Positions 1-5,829 of a stretch of DNA of 7,632 bases are shown piece after piece. The translations under genes were made by a program, and so were the position numbers. The notes beneath the pieces are model-generated. The model was not told the DNA's origin and did no database searches. It saw only the letters and a list, made by a program, of their open reading frames with translations. Source of the DNA: an uncultured Erysipelotrichaceae bacterium (GTDB lineage: Bacteria; Bacillota_I; Bacilli_A; Erysipelotrichales; Erysipelotrichaceae); contig CALCFG010000027.1 in assembly GCA_937900565.1 (NCBI GenBank), forward strand, positions 1 to 7,632. The letters run 5' to 3'. Position 1 is the first letter of the stretch; each line of letters begins with the position of its first letter.

Positions 1-1
1 T

Positions 2-76
2 CTCGTCAAAAATCAACCATTTGTTGTGACAGAGCCAAATAATTTAAAACTTTTAATGTTTGGTTTATACTACTAA
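2..76 (+). CDS. Possible 3' end of an unidentified upstream gene
   Basis: An open frame enters from the left edge and ends at TAA 74-76. It reads as 24 residues beginning LVKNQPFVV and ending MFGLYY. Codon use resembles the neighbouring genes (TTA, AAT, CCA), and the frame at position 1 stops sooner, so this frame is the best candidate for the tail of a preceding gene. I do not recognise the protein. The proposed -10 box of the downstream leader lies at the very end of this frame, so the two genes would be almost contiguous. Chance openness over 75 bases is quite possible, hence the low confidence. Confidence 0.35.
   Translation, partial: LVKNQPFVVTEPNNLKLLMFGLYY
43..71 (+). promoter_or_regulatory. 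Putative sigma-A promoter for the met T-box/metNIQ operon
   Basis: A -35-like TTTAAA (43-48, 4 of 6 matches to TTGACA) and a good -10 TATACT (66-71, 5 of 6 matches to TATAAT) are separated by 17 bases. Transcription would start near 78-80, just ahead of the 5' strand of T-box Stem I, which is the usual arrangement for these leaders. Inferred from sequence and position only. Confidence 0.45.
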
Positions 77-79
77 ACA

Positions 80-337
80 TAGACAAAAGCTAAGAAGAGA
101 ATAGTAATTAGCTGATGCTGTTTACAGAGAGTCCTGGATTGCTGAAAAAGGATAACAGATACGTTAATGAAGATGGTCTTGGAGCTGCATGGCTGAATTT
201 GTTTAGGTCATGACGTAGGCGTGCGTTAAACGATAGAGTATGATGGTACTTAAAAACAAGGTAATTCAACCAATTTGAATTATGAAAAAAGGTGGTAACA
301 CGGGTAATTCTCGTCCTTTATTTAAGGACGTTTTTTT
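80..337 (+). ncRNA. T-box riboswitch with methionine specifier, upstream of metNIQ
   Basis: A tRNA-sensing transcription-attenuation leader. Stem I can be folded by hand. The lower helix is 90-95/177-182. The specifier loop has AGTA (103-106) opposite GAA (169-171), the loop-E-like signature of T-boxes. The middle helix is ATTAGC 107-112 with GTTAAT 163-168, followed by CTGTT 118-122 with AACAG 154-158. An AGAGAG bulge lies at 126-131, and the apical helix is TCCT 132-135 with AGGA 149-152. After GAA and one base the loop presents ATG (173-175), the Met codon, which agrees with the methionine importer downstream. The antiterminator has AAAGG 288-292 pairing with CCTTT 315-319 around the tRNA-binding bulge TGGTAAC (293-299). 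Its TGGT complements an ACCA tRNA end. Uncharged tRNA-Met should favour read-through. The amino-acid assignment rests on loop geometry plus gene context. Confidence 0.92.
312..337 (+). terminator. T-box leader terminator (met)
   Basis: CGTCCTT (312-318) pairs perfectly with AAGGACG (324-330) across a 5-base loop and is followed by seven T (331-337). The 5' arm is also the 3' arm of the antiterminator (288-319), so the two folds are mutually exclusive. That overlap is what makes this a conditional terminator. Confidence 0.9.
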
Positions 338-342
338 ATTTT

Positions 343-349
343 AAGGGGG
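343..349 (+). promoter_or_regulatory. Ribosome binding site fixing the TTG start of metN
   Basis: AAGGGGG lies 9 bases before TTG at 359-361. There is no ATG or GTG in frame before residue 50, which is already beyond the Walker A motif, so this site decides for TTG as the initiation codon. It also lies just after the T tract, so it is transcribed only when the leader reads through. Confidence 0.8.
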
Positions 350-358
350 TGCATTTTC

Positions 359-1372
359 TTGATAGAAATCAAAGAAGTCGTAAAAACATTTACAACGAAT
401 AAGAATCAGATTAATGCCGTAAAGGGAGTTAATTTAACGATTAAAGATGGAGAAATATTCGGTATTATTGGATATTCTGGTGCAGGTAAGTCCACATTGA
501 TTCGTATGTTAAATGGATTGGAAAAACCGACCAGTGGGCAAATTATTGTGGATGGTATTAATTTAAGTGAATTGAGTCACCATCAATTATTAGCAAAACG
601 GCAAAAAATTGGGATGATCTTCCAACACTTTAATTTATTATGGTCAAAAACAGTCGCGCAAAATATTGAGCTAGCATTAGAATTTGCCAAGGTGGATAAA
701 ACAGTACGTAAAGCGAAAGTAAATGAATTAATTCGTCGTGTTGGTTTGCAAGGTAGAGAAAATGCTTATCCAAGCGAATTAAGTGGTGGACAAAAGCAAC
801 GGGTAGGCATTGCCAGGGCGTTAGCTAATGATCCAACCATTCTACTTTGTGATGAGGCAACCAGTGCGTTAGATCCCGATACTACGGATGCAATCTTACA
901 ATTGTTACAACAAATTAACCACGAATTAAACATTACGATTGTAATGATTACTCATCAAATGGAAGTGGTACAAAAAATATGCAATCGCATTGCCGTTATG
1001 GAAGATGGCAAAGTAGTGGAAGAAGGCAGTGTCGTGGATATTTTTGAAAAACCAAAACATCCCACCACGAAACGATTCGTGCAAACCATTAATGGTTCCA
1101 CTGCACAAGAAATTAAAGAACAGCTTAAACATATGTACCCTTATGGGCAATTGTTACGCGTATCATTCGCTGAAAACAGCGATCAACCAATCATTGCCAA
1201 TGCCATTAAAGCTACGGAGTTAAGTGTGAGTATTGTTAATGCAAACATTAACCACACCGCCAATGGGCCACTTGGAGTTACTTATTTGCATGTAAGCAAT
1301 GGTAATGATAAACAATACCAACAATTTGTTACAGATTTACAAAATGGGAAAGCGAAGGTGGAAGTGTTATGA
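359..1372 (+). CDS. metN: Methionine ABC transporter ATP-binding protein MetN
   Basis: Cytoplasmic ATPase of the D/L-methionine importer MetNIQ; it hydrolyses ATP to drive uptake through MetI. All ABC motifs are intact: Walker A GYSGAGKST (residues 38-46), Q-loop Q89, signature LSGGQ (141-145), Walker B ILLCDE (161-166, catalytic E166), D-loop SALD and switch histidine H199. Residues about 260-337 form the C-terminal regulatory NIL domain. In characterised family members this domain binds methionine and inhibits transport when internal methionine is high. At 337 residues it is close to the usual MetN length. It starts at TTG with a strong AAGGGGG site, and its stop TGA overlaps the metI start as ATGA, implying translational coupling. 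Transcription is controlled by the upstream Met T-box. No motif is missing. Confidence 0.97.
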   Translation: MIEIKEVVKTFTTNKNQINAVKGVNLTIKDGEIFGIIGYSGAGKSTLIRMLNGLEKPTSGQIIVDGINLSELSHHQLLAKRQKIGMIFQHFNLLWSKTVAQNIELALEFAKVDKTVRKAKVNELIRRVGLQGRENAYPSELSGGQKQRVGIARALANDPTILLCDEATSALDPDTTDAILQLLQQINHELNITIVMITHQMEVVQKICNRIAVMEDGKVVEEGSVVDIFEKPKHPTTKRFVQTINGSTAQEIKEQLKHMYPYGQLLRVSFAENSDQPIIANAIKATELSVSIVNANINHTANGPLGVTYLHVSNGNDKQYQQFVTDLQNGKAKVEVL

Positions 1373-2031
1373 GTTGGTTAAATGAAATCAATTGGGATCA
1401 AATGATTACTGCCATTAATGAAACGATATTAATGTCATTGATTGCCTTAGTCTTTGCTATTGTAATTGGATTATTTATTGGATTATTATTATTTGCCACA
1501 CAAAGTGGCGGACTAGTTGAAAATAAAATTATTAATTCAATATCAAACTTTTGTGTCAATGTCTTACGTGCTGTTCCATTTATTATTTTAATGATCGTAT
1601 TGATTCCATTCACAAAAATGATTACCGGTTCGATGTTGGGATGGAAAGCGGCGATACCAAGTTTAATCTTTGCGGCAGCACCGTTTTATGCGCGAATGTG
1701 TTGCATCGCTTTTACTGAAGTGGATAAAGGAACGATTGAAGCCAGTAAAGCGATGGGTGCTAGTAATTGGCAAATTATTACGAAAGTTTTATTACCAGAA
1801 AGTTTACCTGCACTTGTATCAGGTGCTTGTGTAACTGGTATTAACTTAATCTCTTATACCGCAATGGCTGGTGCTATTGGTAGTGGTGGATTGGGTAATT
1901 TAGCCTACCAATATGGTTATGTCAGAAGAAATAATGCCGTATTGTATTTTGCCACTGCATTAATAACGATGTTTGTGTTGGCAGTGCAATGGTTAAGTGA
2001 TTATTTAGCAAAGAAATTAGATAAACGTTAA
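1369..2031 (+). CDS. metI: Methionine ABC transporter permease MetI
   Basis: Integral membrane permease; a MetI dimer forms the methionine channel and docks two MetN subunits. The 220-residue length is typical. Hydrophobic segments are visible at about 17-43, 62-82, 93-110, 147-172 and 190-214, matching the five-helix MetI plan. The cytoplasmic EAA coupling loop is clear at about 117-141 (EVDKGTIEASKAMG, then a segment ending KVLLPESLP). The LRAVPFIILM stretch (66-75) is characteristic of amino-acid permeases of this BPD_transp_1 group. The ATG overlaps the metN stop by four bases, so it is probably translated by re-initiation. It lies 21 bases before metQ in the same operon and under the same T-box. 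Confidence 0.97.
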   Translation: MSWLNEINWDQMITAINETILMSLIALVFAIVIGLFIGLLLFATQSGGLVENKIINSISNFCVNVLRAVPFIILMIVLIPFTKMITGSMLGWKAAIPSLIFAAAPFYARMCCIAFTEVDKGTIEASKAMGASNWQIITKVLLPESLPALVSGACVTGINLISYTAMAGAIGSGGLGNLAYQYGYVRRNNAVLYFATALITMFVLAVQWLSDYLAKKLDKR

Positions 2032-2052
2032 TAGAATTAAAGGAGAAAAAAG

Positions 2053-2889
2053 ATGAAAAAATTATTAACAGGATTATGTGCATGTTTATTATTAGCTGGT
2101 TGTGGTAGTAACGATACACCAACAACATCACAACCAACAACGGGTGAAGAAAGCCAAGTATTAAAAGTATCGGCTACATTAGATCCACATGCAAAGATTT
2201 TAGAATTTGTTAAACCAATTTTAAAAGAAGATTACAATATTGATTTAGAAATTACGGTATTGGATGACTATTATATTTTCAATAAAGCATTGGATGCCAA
2301 AGAAGTGGATGCGAACTATTTCCAACATGAAGTTTTCTTTGATAATGAAGTGGAAGCCAATGGTTATAATATCGTAAATGCTGGCGGTATTCACATTGAG
2401 CCATTTGGATTCTATTCAAAGAAAATCAAAAGTATTGATGAATTAGCGGATGGTGCAACCATTGTTATTTCCAACTCTTATTCAGACCATGGTCGTATTT
2501 TAAAAATATTAGCGGATGAAGGATTAATTACATTAAAAGAAGGTGTGAATGTGGTTGATGCAACGGTAGAAGATATTGTAGATAATCCTAAGAATTTACA
2601 ATTTGTTGAAGTTAAACCTGAATTATTATCCGTAACTTATGACAATGATGAAGGGGACTTAGTTGCTATCAATGGTAACTATGCAATGCAAGCGGGTTTA
2701 AATCCTAGTCAAGATGCTCTAATTTTAGAAAAAGCTGACAGTAGTAACCCTTACGTTAACATTGTTGCTACCCATGCTGATTTAAAAGATGACGCACGCA
2801 TTAACGCATTAGTGGAAGTATTAAAAAGTGACGCAGTGAAAGAATTCATCGCTTCTACTTACCAAGGATCTGTTATCGTTGCTGAATAA
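2053..2889 (+). CDS. metQ: Methionine-binding lipoprotein MetQ (NlpA family)
   Basis: Extracellular, lipid-anchored substrate receptor that captures methionine and delivers it to MetI. The N-terminus is a lipoprotein signal: MKK, a hydrophobic core and lipobox LAGC with acylated C17. A Ser/Thr/Pro-rich linker follows at about 18-35. The mature domain starts near VLKVSATLDPHAKILE and carries NlpA/MetQ hallmarks: the segments VDANYFQHEVFFD, PFGFYSK and ISNSYSDHGRILKILADEGLI, and a late AINGNYAMQAGLNP. Length (278) is normal. Start ATG is preceded by AGGAG at 2041-2045. Two further cysteines, C9 and C11, lie in the signal core and should be removed with it. As last gene of the operon it is followed only by a weak hairpin. 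Some relatives bind other amino acids; the Met T-box upstream favours methionine. Confidence 0.96.
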   Translation: MKKLLTGLCACLLLAGCGSNDTPTTSQPTTGEESQVLKVSATLDPHAKILEFVKPILKEDYNIDLEITVLDDYYIFNKALDAKEVDANYFQHEVFFDNEVEANGYNIVNAGGIHIEPFGFYSKKIKSIDELADGATIVISNSYSDHGRILKILADEGLITLKEGVNVVDATVEDIVDNPKNLQFVEVKPELLSVTYDNDEGDLVAINGNYAMQAGLNPSQDALILEKADSSNPYVNIVATHADLKDDARINALVEVLKSDAVKEFIASTYQGSVIVAE

Positions 2890-3455
2890 CGAACCATAAC
2901 TAATTAAAAAATCACACGTTTTTGATATGTGTTTTAAATATTAATTGCTATAAATAAAATTTTAGTCAGTTATCTTTATACTTTCTTATAGAACAGAATT
3001 GTGTCAACTACTTGATTGTTAATTGAAAATTTATTGAGACAATAGAAACGTTATGCAAGTCAATACTAAAACCTTGCTGAAAGGTAAATATTCTTGTAGA
3101 ATAAACTTGAAGGTACGCTACAACAAATAAAAGGTGAGTTATGAACGTTAGTAGATATAAAAATGGAGACAATTTTAGATAAGATTGATTGGAATGATTA
3201 ATTATTCCTATCGCTTAATAGCAGGTATTTTTTTAGCTTTAAAATTATAGTTATAGTTAATATCAATTCAAAATCAATGTTTTTGTATATAGTGTTTGTT
3301 CCTAATTAACTTCTTAAAAACAATGGTATGTAGCATTTACATTCAATTCTTAATATGTGTCGCTACTGAGCTACTTTAATGTGAATTTAATATTCTGTAT
3401 TAACTTTAATTCGATTGTAATATATGAAAATTAACTTATCTTTAAGGAGAAAAAT
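2890..3455 (+). other. Gene-poor AT-rich spacer with tiny ORFs, possibly decayed coding DNA
   Basis: These 566 bases hold no ORF of convincing length on either strand. Visible items are the weak hairpin at 2914-2935 and a short perfect inverted repeat TATTCT/AGAATA (3089-3094/3098-3103). There is also a run of very small ORFs: 3053-3130 (25 residues, basic, no clear ribosome site), 3141-3182 (13 residues, with AAGGTGAG at 3131-3138), 3163-3201 (METILDKIDWND) and 3194-3250 (MINYSYRLIAGIFLALKL). The last two lie in different frames and read together like the start of a membrane protein broken by a frameshift. None is secure as a gene. No tRNA, T-box or known riboswitch motif was recognised here. 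Confidence 0.4.
2914..2935 (+). terminator. Weak candidate terminator after metQ
   Basis: ACACGT (2914-2919) pairs with ATGTGT (2927-2932), including one G-T pair, over a 7-base loop, and runs into TTTT then AAAT. It is the only hairpin with any T tract just after metQ, but the stem is short and AT-rich and the T tract is poor. Leaky read-through into the following region is possible. Confidence 0.35.
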
Positions 3456-3761
3456 ATGAAAAAACTTTTAATGTCAATAGCTCTGATGTCCTTATTTAGT
3501 ACGACATCAATCTTAGCTAATTCTGGATTACTTAGAGGACCCATTCATAATTGTGGTGGAAATTTAAGAGATTATACTGAAGAAAATCCAGGAAGAGTTT
3601 ATACAAGGAAGTGTGAACATAAACTTTACGGTCATGATGAGTGGACAACTGTGCAAGTAAAAACGTATAGGACTTGCGATAAATGTGGCTATACTGTTTT
3701 GTTGAGTACATCATCCTATGAAAAACTGGTTAATTGTCACGGTTATAGTACAGAAAACTAG
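3456..3761 (+). CDS. Small secreted Cys/His-rich protein, unrecognised family
   Basis: Function unknown; I do not recognise a named family. The 101-residue product has a clean Sec signal peptide: MKK, hydrophobic core to about residue 20, and likely cleavage after A21 in SILA-NS. That leaves a mature protein of about 80 residues. The mature part has five cysteines (C33, C53, C74, C77, C94), several paired with nearby histidines: H31-N-C33, C53-E-H55, CDKCGY at 74-79 and C94-H95. This could be a secreted zinc-ribbon-like or disulfide-stabilised fold. A strong AAGGAGA site (3444-3450) lies 5 bases before ATG, so it looks well translated. The following gene begins 28 bases later with no terminator between, implying co-transcription. 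A secreted peptide/bacteriocin-like role is possible from context, but is only inference. Confidence 0.8.
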   Translation: MKKLLMSIALMSLFSTTSILANSGLLRGPIHNCGGNLRDYTEENPGRVYTRKCEHKLYGHDEWTTVQVKTYRTCDKCGYTVLLSTSSYEKLVNCHGYSTEN

Positions 3762-3789
3762 TTAGCTTTAATTTTTTAGAAAATATTTT

Positions 3790-4950
3790 ATGTCATTTAA
3801 TTCTATTGCATATAAGTTTTCTACCTATTTTAAAAATAATTGGGTCAAGACCTTAGTTGCAAGTTTGATGTTGGCGTTTTCACTGTTTCTTGTTTTTAAT
3901 TATTTTTCAATGAATAGAGCGAATTATCGATTTGAAGATTACAAAAAAGCATATGAATACGGGGACGTCATATTAACTACTTATAATAGTGAATTAACCA
4001 GTTATGAAAAGGTAAAAGGAATTAATGCGAACCACAGTAAAGCCATAGAAAATCAACCCGTAGTTGTAAGTTATGATTTAATTTCTCAAACGAGTATTGA
4101 ATCGTTAAGTGAGATTGATGGTTTATTAGCAATTGAACCTGTGATTCATCGTAATGATTACTTATATACTTTTGAACAACAAACGAAAGATATCAATCAT
4201 TATTTTCCAAAAACATTTAAAAGTATCGAACGAAGTGAATTAGGATTCAATCCAATGTATTTAAAGGATAGTGAATTAACGATTGAGCAAGCAAATGAAA
4301 AATTTAAAGGCTCTAAAATCTATCTTTATCCTAATGAGCAACCATTTGTTGGCACCAAAAGACAACCTGTTGTAAGCAAAGGTATTTTCGCTGATAATGA
4401 GTTCAGCTATCAATGGCTAAACCAATATGGTACAAATACTTCAATTTCTACATTTTATCTAGTCGGAGATGTTACTACAGTTCCTTTACTGTATGGTAAG
4501 TATCCTTTAACTAACCAAGAAATTTTACTTGATAAAACAAGTAGTGAAATGATCAGTAAATTACTAGCCTTAAATAGTGTTGAAAAATTGATAAATAAAG
4601 AAATTAATATCTATGTTAAAACTGAAAAGACATCCTGGTTAACAAGTGGGCAAACATTAGCAAATGATGTATTGTTTGATTGCTATACTTATACAGTAAG
4701 TGGTATTTTAGATGTCGGGAATGCACAATACAGTGGTGTCTACTTTAACGAACCAATTGATTCGACGCAAATGATTCATAGTTATGTTACCAATAAGGAT
4801 AACTTAAACTTTATGTCATTGAATCTTATTGTAGAACCAAACACCAATATTAATAAAATAGTTAATCGCATTAATGAAGTATTGGGTTGTGCCAACAGTC
4901 GTATTGTTCCTACTTCCAATATTCAAACGAGTTCTTATTTATTTAAATAG
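3790..4950 (+). CDS. Membrane-anchored MacB/FtsX-like extracellular domain protein, apparently lacking the C-terminal permease domain
   Basis: The protein has a short cytoplasmic N-terminus, one strong hydrophobic segment (about residues 20-40) and a long extracytoplasmic region to residue 386. Stretches such as YGKYPLTNQEILLDKTSSEM (235-254), a YTVSGILD segment near 301 followed by YSGVYFNEP, and LNLIVEPNTNINKIVNRIN near 344-362 resemble the periplasmic core domain of MacB/FtsX-type ABC permeases. Those proteins continue with three more helices; here the frame stops at TAG soon after residue 380, followed at once by a terminator. No ABC ATPase is nearby. It is therefore either a truncated remnant or a stand-alone surface domain. 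The frame is intact over 386 codons. No good ribosome site precedes the ATG and the frame is closed at TAA 3769-3771, so this start rests on coupling to the gene 28 bases upstream. Family assignment is by pattern, not search. Confidence 0.75.
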   Translation: MSFNSIAYKFSTYFKNNWVKTLVASLMLAFSLFLVFNYFSMNRANYRFEDYKKAYEYGDVILTTYNSELTSYEKVKGINANHSKAIENQPVVVSYDLISQTSIESLSEIDGLLAIEPVIHRNDYLYTFEQQTKDINHYFPKTFKSIERSELGFNPMYLKDSELTIEQANEKFKGSKIYLYPNEQPFVGTKRQPVVSKGIFADNEFSYQWLNQYGTNTSISTFYLVGDVTTVPLLYGKYPLTNQEILLDKTSSEMISKLLALNSVEKLINKEINIYVKTEKTSWLTSGQTLANDVLFDCYTYTVSGILDVGNAQYSGVYFNEPIDSTQMIHSYVTNKDNLNFMSLNLIVEPNTNINKIVNRINEVLGCANSRIVPTSNIQTSSYLFK

Positions 4951-4953
4951 ATC

Positions 4954-5004
4954 AAAAAAAGGGGCTGTTATGAAATTATTTCATTTCGTAACAGCCCCTT
5001 TTAT
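4954..5004. terminator. Strong bidirectional terminator between convergent genes
   Basis: Positions 4957-4976 pair with 4983-5002 over a 6-base loop: A4, GGGGCTGTTA, one T-G wobble, then GAAAT, mirrored on the other arm. On the plus strand the stem ends in TTTTATAAT. On the minus strand the A7 run 4954-4960 becomes a T7 tract, the better of the two. It starts 3 bases after the stop of the 386-residue gene and lies just past the AIM24 stop, so it should end transcription from both sides. Confidence 0.93.
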
Positions 5005-5009
5005 AATCG

Positions 5010-5717
5010 TTAATTACTAGAACTTGTTTGGGTTGGAAGATATGGAATTAATGCATCCGCTAATGAGCGAATATTACGCGTTTGGATCCATACTTTACCA
5101 TTACCTTTAAAATGGTTAACAACACCTTCACCACTGGTAAAACCAAAAGTACCACTGGCAATATCTAAGTCGTAATCCAATGTATTTTCCCAAGCAACAA
5201 CGTGTTGGTTATCAATAGTAACCGGAGCTCCTTGAGTAACATTAATTTCGATTAAATCACCATAAGAACTAATTAATAGATTACCTGTACCGGTAGTTTC
5301 CATAATGAATAATCCACCAGTACCGGCAAATAAAGCTTTGCCTAAATCTTGACGTCTCATATTGTATTGAACGGAACCATCACACGCTAAAAAGCATCCG
5401 GTATTTAAACAATATTGATGCTCATTATCCAATTGTAAGACACGAATCTTACCTGCTGTTGCTGGAGCTATCCCTAAATAGGCGTTGTTTTGTTGGGCTT
5501 TAGCTTCAGTAACAAAAAAGCTTTCGCCAGATGTCATACTTCGACCAAGAGCACTTAAAAAGCCTGAAATACCAGATTTATTGGTATTCATTTTACCTTG
5601 GAGTTCAATGTTTTGCATATAAACCATTGCACCACGTTCTACGCGAATGGTTTCATTTTCTTGCATGGTTATGTGGATCATCGGACAATCGGAATCACCT
5701 AAAATATTATATTTCAT
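5010..5717 (-). CDS. AIM24 family protein (DUF124/TIGR00266-like)
   Basis: A 235-residue soluble protein of the AIM24 family, a beta-rich fold named after a yeast mitochondrial protein; its bacterial role is not established. Family features include the N-terminal MIHITMQENETIRVERGAMV segment, GRSMTSGESFF (about 58-68) with the usual Gly-Glu-Ser-Phe-Phe core, a central AGTGGLFIMETTGTGNL stretch and the late GNGKVWIQTRN (205-215). No signal peptide or membrane helix is seen. The start ATG (5715-5717) has a modest AGAGGT site 9 bases upstream (5727-5732 on the plus strand). It is a single-gene unit, divergent from the pheS leader and convergent with the accessory pair, and ends at the shared terminator. 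It shows no functional link to either neighbour. Confidence 0.92.
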   Translation of the reverse strand: MKYNILGDSDCPMIHITMQENETIRVERGAMVYMQNIELQGKMNTNKSGISGFLSALGRSMTSGESFFVTEAKAQQNNAYLGIAPATAGKIRVLQLDNEHQYCLNTGCFLACDGSVQYNMRRQDLGKALFAGTGGLFIMETTGTGNLLISSYGDLIEINVTQGAPVTIDNQHVVAWENTLDYDLDIASGTFGFTSGEGVVNHFKGNGKVWIQTRNIRSLADALIPYLPTQTSSSN

Positions 5718-5753
5718 ATTATTTATACCTCTATTACGATTGTAAAGGAATAA

Positions 5754-5782
5754 TTTATATAGGAAAAATATTTTGAATTAAA
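5754..5782 (-). promoter_or_regulatory. Weak candidate promoter for the AIM24 gene
   Basis: Read on the minus strand, TATAAA (5759-5754) could be a -10 box, with TTTAAT (5782-5777) as a poor -35 box across 17 bases. It lies about 36 bases before the ATG. The region is so AT-rich that chance matches are expected. Confidence 0.3.
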
Positions 5783-5793
5783 AATGAAAGTAG

Positions 5794-5821
5794 TTACATT
5801 TTATAGGTTCCATGATAAACT
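5794..5821 (+). promoter_or_regulatory. Candidate promoter for the phe T-box/pheST operon
   Basis: TTACAT (5794-5799) and TAAACT (5816-5821) are separated by 16 bases and would start transcription near 5828, shortly before the 5' strand of Stem I (5842). An alternative is TTGAAT (5773-5778) with TACATT (5795-5800). Both have only partial consensus matches, so position is the main argument. Confidence 0.3.
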
Positions 5822-5829
5822 AATTTGCA

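Noticed and set aside
189..191. A second ATG (in GCTGCATGGCTG) as the specifier codon of the met T-box
   Set aside because: It lies 3' of the lower Stem I helix (90-95/177-182) and has no AGTA/GAA loop around it. The ATG at 173-175 sits in the proper loop.
926..1150. 74-residue minus-strand ORF inside metN
   Set aside because: Antisense shadow of a fully conserved ABC ATPase; no ribosome site or recognisable protein.
1398..1613. 71-residue minus-strand ORF inside metI
   Set aside because: Shadow of the metI membrane segments; no independent support.
1922..2140. 72-residue minus-strand ORF spanning the metI-metQ junction
   Set aside because: Covers the metQ ribosome site and signal peptide, both clearly functional in the forward direction.
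3089..3103. Inverted repeat TATTCT-TGT-AGAATA as an operator or terminator
   Set aside because: Only six pairs in very AT-rich DNA, with no T tract and no adjacent promoter or convincing gene.
3456..4950. Lactococcin 972 bacteriocin locus
   Set aside because: The small protein is cysteine-rich and I see no lactococcin 972-like sequence; the ABC ATPase and the C-terminal membrane part of the partner are missing. Kept only as an architectural analogy.
5531..5776. 81-residue plus-strand ORF opposite the AIM24 start
   Set aside because: Antisense to a conserved gene and running into its promoter region; no ribosome site and low-complexity aromatic composition.
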